Positions 60,801 through 64,000 of a stretch of 64,000 nt of DNA are shown here, one piece after another. Source of the DNA: Casuarina equisetifolia (Eukaryota; Streptophyta; Magnoliopsida; Fagales; Casuarinaceae). Position 1 is the first letter of the stretch. Each line of letters opens with the position of its first letter. The translations under genes and the position numbers were made by a program. The stretch is taken from the NCBI GenBank assembly GCA_028551475.1, contig CM052362.1, forward strand, positions 5,517,354 through 5,581,353, in the 5' to 3' direction. Under the pieces are notes generated by a model. That model saw only the letters and a list, made by a program, of their open reading frames with translations, did not search any database and was not told where the DNA came from.

Positions 60801-63382
60801 AATGTTCTTGAAAGACATGGGGGAGAATCAAAGACAGTGACTTCTCTCGTAAATTAGTTTCACTTCACAGTTGATCGAGACTCTTGCTTTTCATTCACTT
60901 AAATTTTATAAGTTTCTCTTTTCTTATCCCAATCTATTCCTTTAGTATTCAAATCTCCTGGTAATAACTAAACAGGAGTTCTCTGCATCTTTGAAATTCC
61001 TCAGAAAGGATTGGCTCTTGCTCTGGATTATGAATCTTGAATTGATGTCTTAGTATTTTTGGCATTTTCCCTAAAGGATATCATGAAAAAGCCCTGCTAC
61101 ACAAATCTCTATTTTAGTTCCCTCGTTCCCTTGCATTTTTTTCTTCTCTGAAATAAACTACAGTTTTCTATGTAAAAATGTTGTAAGTTGGCAGAAAAGA
61201 GTTGCAAGAAATTGATGCCCAAAGATTTGACAAAGAAATTTTGGCGTATGTCTTCTTTTTTAGACAGTAACTGAGGAAGTGCTATGGCAGTAGTTTTCAG
61301 ATACTTAGGGACCTCTAATGGAAGCATTAGACATTGAGGTATGAACTGTTTGAGTATTCTTTCCCCTTTTTCAGTTAAGAGTGAGTCAAACCTGAATTTT
61401 ATTTTAGAGTTAATGAGAATGCTGAAAAACAGTTTCAACGTGAGCAAGTGCTGCCTCGGATCTTGGTCCCAGGTTCGATGACCCGAGGGTGCATGAGTGA
61501 GTGTGTGAATAAAAAAATAAAAAAGTAGTCGATTCTCGAAATGTTTCTGTCAAGTACCTGGTAAATGAAAAATCAGCCTTGCCTTGTTTCCTCTAAGTTT
61601 GATATTCCAAAGTTTGTGGCTTATGACTTAATCTAATAATTTCAATAAGAATCATGCGTGTTTTCATAATCTAAAACACAGCTGCAGCCATGTGAATCAT
61701 ATTTGATTTACAGTACAATAATGATGCAACTTCTGTTAATTAGAACCCAGTATGTCATGTGATTTGACAAAAGCATCTCCATCTAGTAAACGTTTCTGAT
61801 GGTAAGTTAGTACAAACATTTTTGACACACACTTGAGTAGTGACCATACCCCACATAAACCTAGTCTTTGTATTTTGGTTGGTTTTTAATCCTTTCCTTG
61901 AAAAGGTCAGGTTTTTGTTGGCTCAATGGGTGACTTCTTCAGCTTTGAAATTTCTTTAAGCTAAAGTTGATTTATGGTCTGATGATGCAGCTCTGCTTTC
62001 TACGGCAATTTAAGAGTTCGGTAAACAAATCAGATTACTTGGCACTGCGTTTGGGTTTTATCAACGTGGGTATTTAGCTTCTTCCATGACTTCTCTTGCA
62101 ACTTCTATTTGTTTTATCTTTTCTTTGCCACGGCCAAGAAATCTATTACTGTTATCATATTTGTATGATTTGATGCATTTCTTTTCATTATAGTCTTAGA
62201 TGAGTCTGACAGTGAATAGAAATGACACAAATAAAGAGGTCATGGCGGAATTTCATGGAACAAAGGCACTTGTTTAGTTGACCATGAACACGAATAATTA
62301 GTGCCGGAAAAACAAATGTAAAACGAAGCATGGAGTTCATACAATTATGCCAGTTACATGTTAGTCAATAATGGTGGAGGGCAAAGCAACCAGGATAGCA
62401 ACGCCACTCTGTGATGCAGTATGGTGTAAAATCCTGATCATTGACGTCAATACAGGCCTGAGATATACACAAACACATGCATAGAGATGAAAATCTACAT
62501 GCTTAGTTCTTGTAATTTTACTTTAATTGGTAATATAGTAACTGCTTCCTTTTAACTTCTGGATATGTATGGCTAGCCTTCCTTGATGTAGGAACTTACT
62601 TTCAATAAGCAAAAATCATAAACTCCATATGCATCAAACGCATGGACATAGAAACACAGTGGATTATGTATTGAGGGGTTAGGTTCAATTCCCTACCCTA
62701 TGTAGTTTTCTTACACAGGTTTTGAACCTTGGTTCATATTGTGATATAAATATCAAAATAAGGGTTCAAACCCTTTTCTTGAAAATAAATAAATAAATAA
62801 ATAATAGAAACATAGTAGAGATCATGCAGTTGATGTAAATCAAGGTACAAATACCCGTTTCCTTGGAAAGTTCCGATATTTCTCAGGATTCTTTTTCCTC
62901 TTGCTTCCTCTGTTTTGTGATTTTCTAGAGGTCCAAGCTACAGATTTTACGAAAAAGATCAAAGAAACACAGATGTCAGTTGCTATTACTTTAGTTCTTA
63001 CATTTTAGCGTTCATCAGTTGCAAGAATAATTAGTTCTATGCACGTATTCGTATATCTTTTTTCTGGTTAGTAGGCGATTTCTTTCAGTGGCACTTAAAT
63101 CCTTGATCTCTGGGTGAAATAGATGCTAGAATTTCCAAAGCTATTTGACATTTTTTATTTGTACAATATCATAATCAAACTGTCAGATCATTGTATTACA
63201 GTGTACCTTACTCATCATTGAGCATCGTTTGTCCTGAATGTTGAATCTCATATCATATATGCACTGAATTTAGTTGCGTTTTTCCTTGGAATCCAGAAGC
63301 ACAAACTGCCACTTTCTTACAACTTCCATAAATATATGGTTCGAAGCATGGAAGATGAGTTTCACGGCATCCTAGGGATAAG
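57883..63382 (+). CDS. MLO-like seven-transmembrane protein, N-terminal part (gene continues past the right edge)
   Basis: Eight exons (57883-58011, 58542-58599, 58782-58999, 59078-59194, 59741-59801, 60562-60653, 61991-62065, 63297-63382) join in phase to 836 nt. The protein reads [19 protein letters not shown] (first membrane segment, residues about 17-37), [39 protein letters not shown] (second segment) and [20 protein letters not shown] with a third segment (about 150-172). It continues with [39 protein letters not shown] and [20 protein letters not shown]. This is the MLO family, and the wording is closest to the MLO4/11/14 group, linked in Arabidopsis to root thigmomorphogenesis, rather than the powdery-mildew clade. 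The C-terminal segments and calmodulin-binding tail lie outside the window. No damage is seen. Confidence 0.93.
62648..62816 (+). mobile_element. Short SINE-like insertion with target-site duplication, in MLO intron 7
   Basis: ATAGAAACACAGT (62648-62660) and ATAGAAACATAGT (62804-62816) flank a 143-bp insert ending in five AAAT-type units. Inside, GGTTCAATTCC (62682-62692) fits the RNA polymerase III B-box consensus. There is too little room upstream for an A box, so a 5'-truncated tRNA-derived SINE is the best reading. Confidence 0.5.
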
Positions 63383-64000
63383 GTATGCATATTTACTTCA
63401 GATCATCTTTTCTCATACAACTCCCAATTATTTGATGGTGAATCATACAAATTTCAAATCCTTCCATGTCTCAAGAGACCTAGGTATTAGGAATTAGTTG
63501 TCTTTTCTTGCTTCTCCATCTCTCCATGGAAGCATCTCTATAAATCCCAATATACTTGCTATGCGTCCTCTGAAGCTATTAGATGAAATTTTACCTATAA
63601 TTTCCAGGAAAAAGAAAGATAGGAATTCTTGTTCGTCTGCATGTATTTTAGACATTATTGCTTCAATCATAATGCATGGACTCTACAGAAGTTCCAAAGT
63701 TTGATAGATTCTTTTGGATATTGTGCATATTTTAGAGCTTTCAAATCAGTTACTCTATCAAATTTAATTGCTCAAATGAACCTAAATTAACATCAGCTTT
63801 GGCAGATTATAGTAACTCATTTCTCGATGAGAGCTGCTAATGCTCTAACATTTTTTCGGAAGAGCATGCGCTGTCCTTTTCTAGCACTTCAACCATAAAG
63901 GTGACGAGGAACTGCATTGATCTATGAATATTTTTTGATGCATGAGTTTGGCCTTGCCATGCCCCTGAATGATAGCTAGAACAGTCTCCAAAACCATTTA
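63383..64000 (+). other. Start of MLO intron 8
   Basis: After the donor GTATGC at 63383 no further MLO exon is seen. The next expected exon begins with the rest of the serine codon and SWPLW, which does not occur before the window ends. Confidence 0.6.

Noticed and set aside
1-64000. CRISPR arrays, operons, prophage or defence-island systems
   Set aside because: The window is plant nuclear DNA with split genes. The repeats seen are transposons, tandem duplications and simple repeats, not spacer arrays.

Overview
The window is nuclear DNA of a flowering plant, most likely a eudicot. Genes are split by GT-AG introns, intergenic DNA is AT-rich, Ty1/copia elements are present, and the recognisable products are plant types (CYCD3 cyclin, MLO, plant RPB3, SRC2-like C2 protein). 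I cannot name the species.

Region 1 (1-4766): a minus-strand Ty1/copia retrotransposon whose 5' LTR, primer-binding site, gag and most of pol are in the window. Its far end runs off the left edge.

Region 2 (about 4.77-31 kb): a graveyard of host gene fragments with a second, much older copia copy (about 12.3-15.8 kb). Fragment families recur. A CinA-like piece of the plant nucleotidylyltransferase gene occurs at 8.6-9.2 kb (-), 15.9-17.1 kb (+), and as its 3' flank only at 12.2 kb (-) and 27.3 kb (+). A cyclase-like (kynurenine formamidase family) C-terminus occurs at 6.95 and 30.7 kb. An unidentified two-exon fragment occurs at 4.8-5.3 kb (-) and 29.2-29.75 kb (+). Scrambled DnaJ/DUF3444 pieces lie at 28.0-28.5 kb. 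In the middle (17.6-25.5 kb, +) is the most striking object: nine exons of mitochondrial succinyl-CoA ligase beta run, in matching splice phase, into six exons of a nucleotidylyltransferase. The chimera has an extra base in its first exon, and a stop codon falls where the nucleotidylyltransferase signature SSTEIR should be.

Region 3 (32-64 kb): ordinary genes. RPB3 (32235-36103, +) is complete in three exons. A CYCD3 cyclin (45877-47372, -) has four exons and an apparent one-base deletion in the last. A C2-domain protein with a proline/tyrosine-rich tail (50559-52931, -) has seven exons. The first eight exons of an MLO gene of the MLO4/11/14 type begin at 57883 (+), and the gene continues past the right edge. 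Long AT-rich spacers between them hold tandem duplications (42.4-45.1 kb), simple repeats and a short SINE-like insertion.

The intact genes look functionally unrelated, as is usual in plant nuclear DNA. No operon-like or defence-island organisation is visible.
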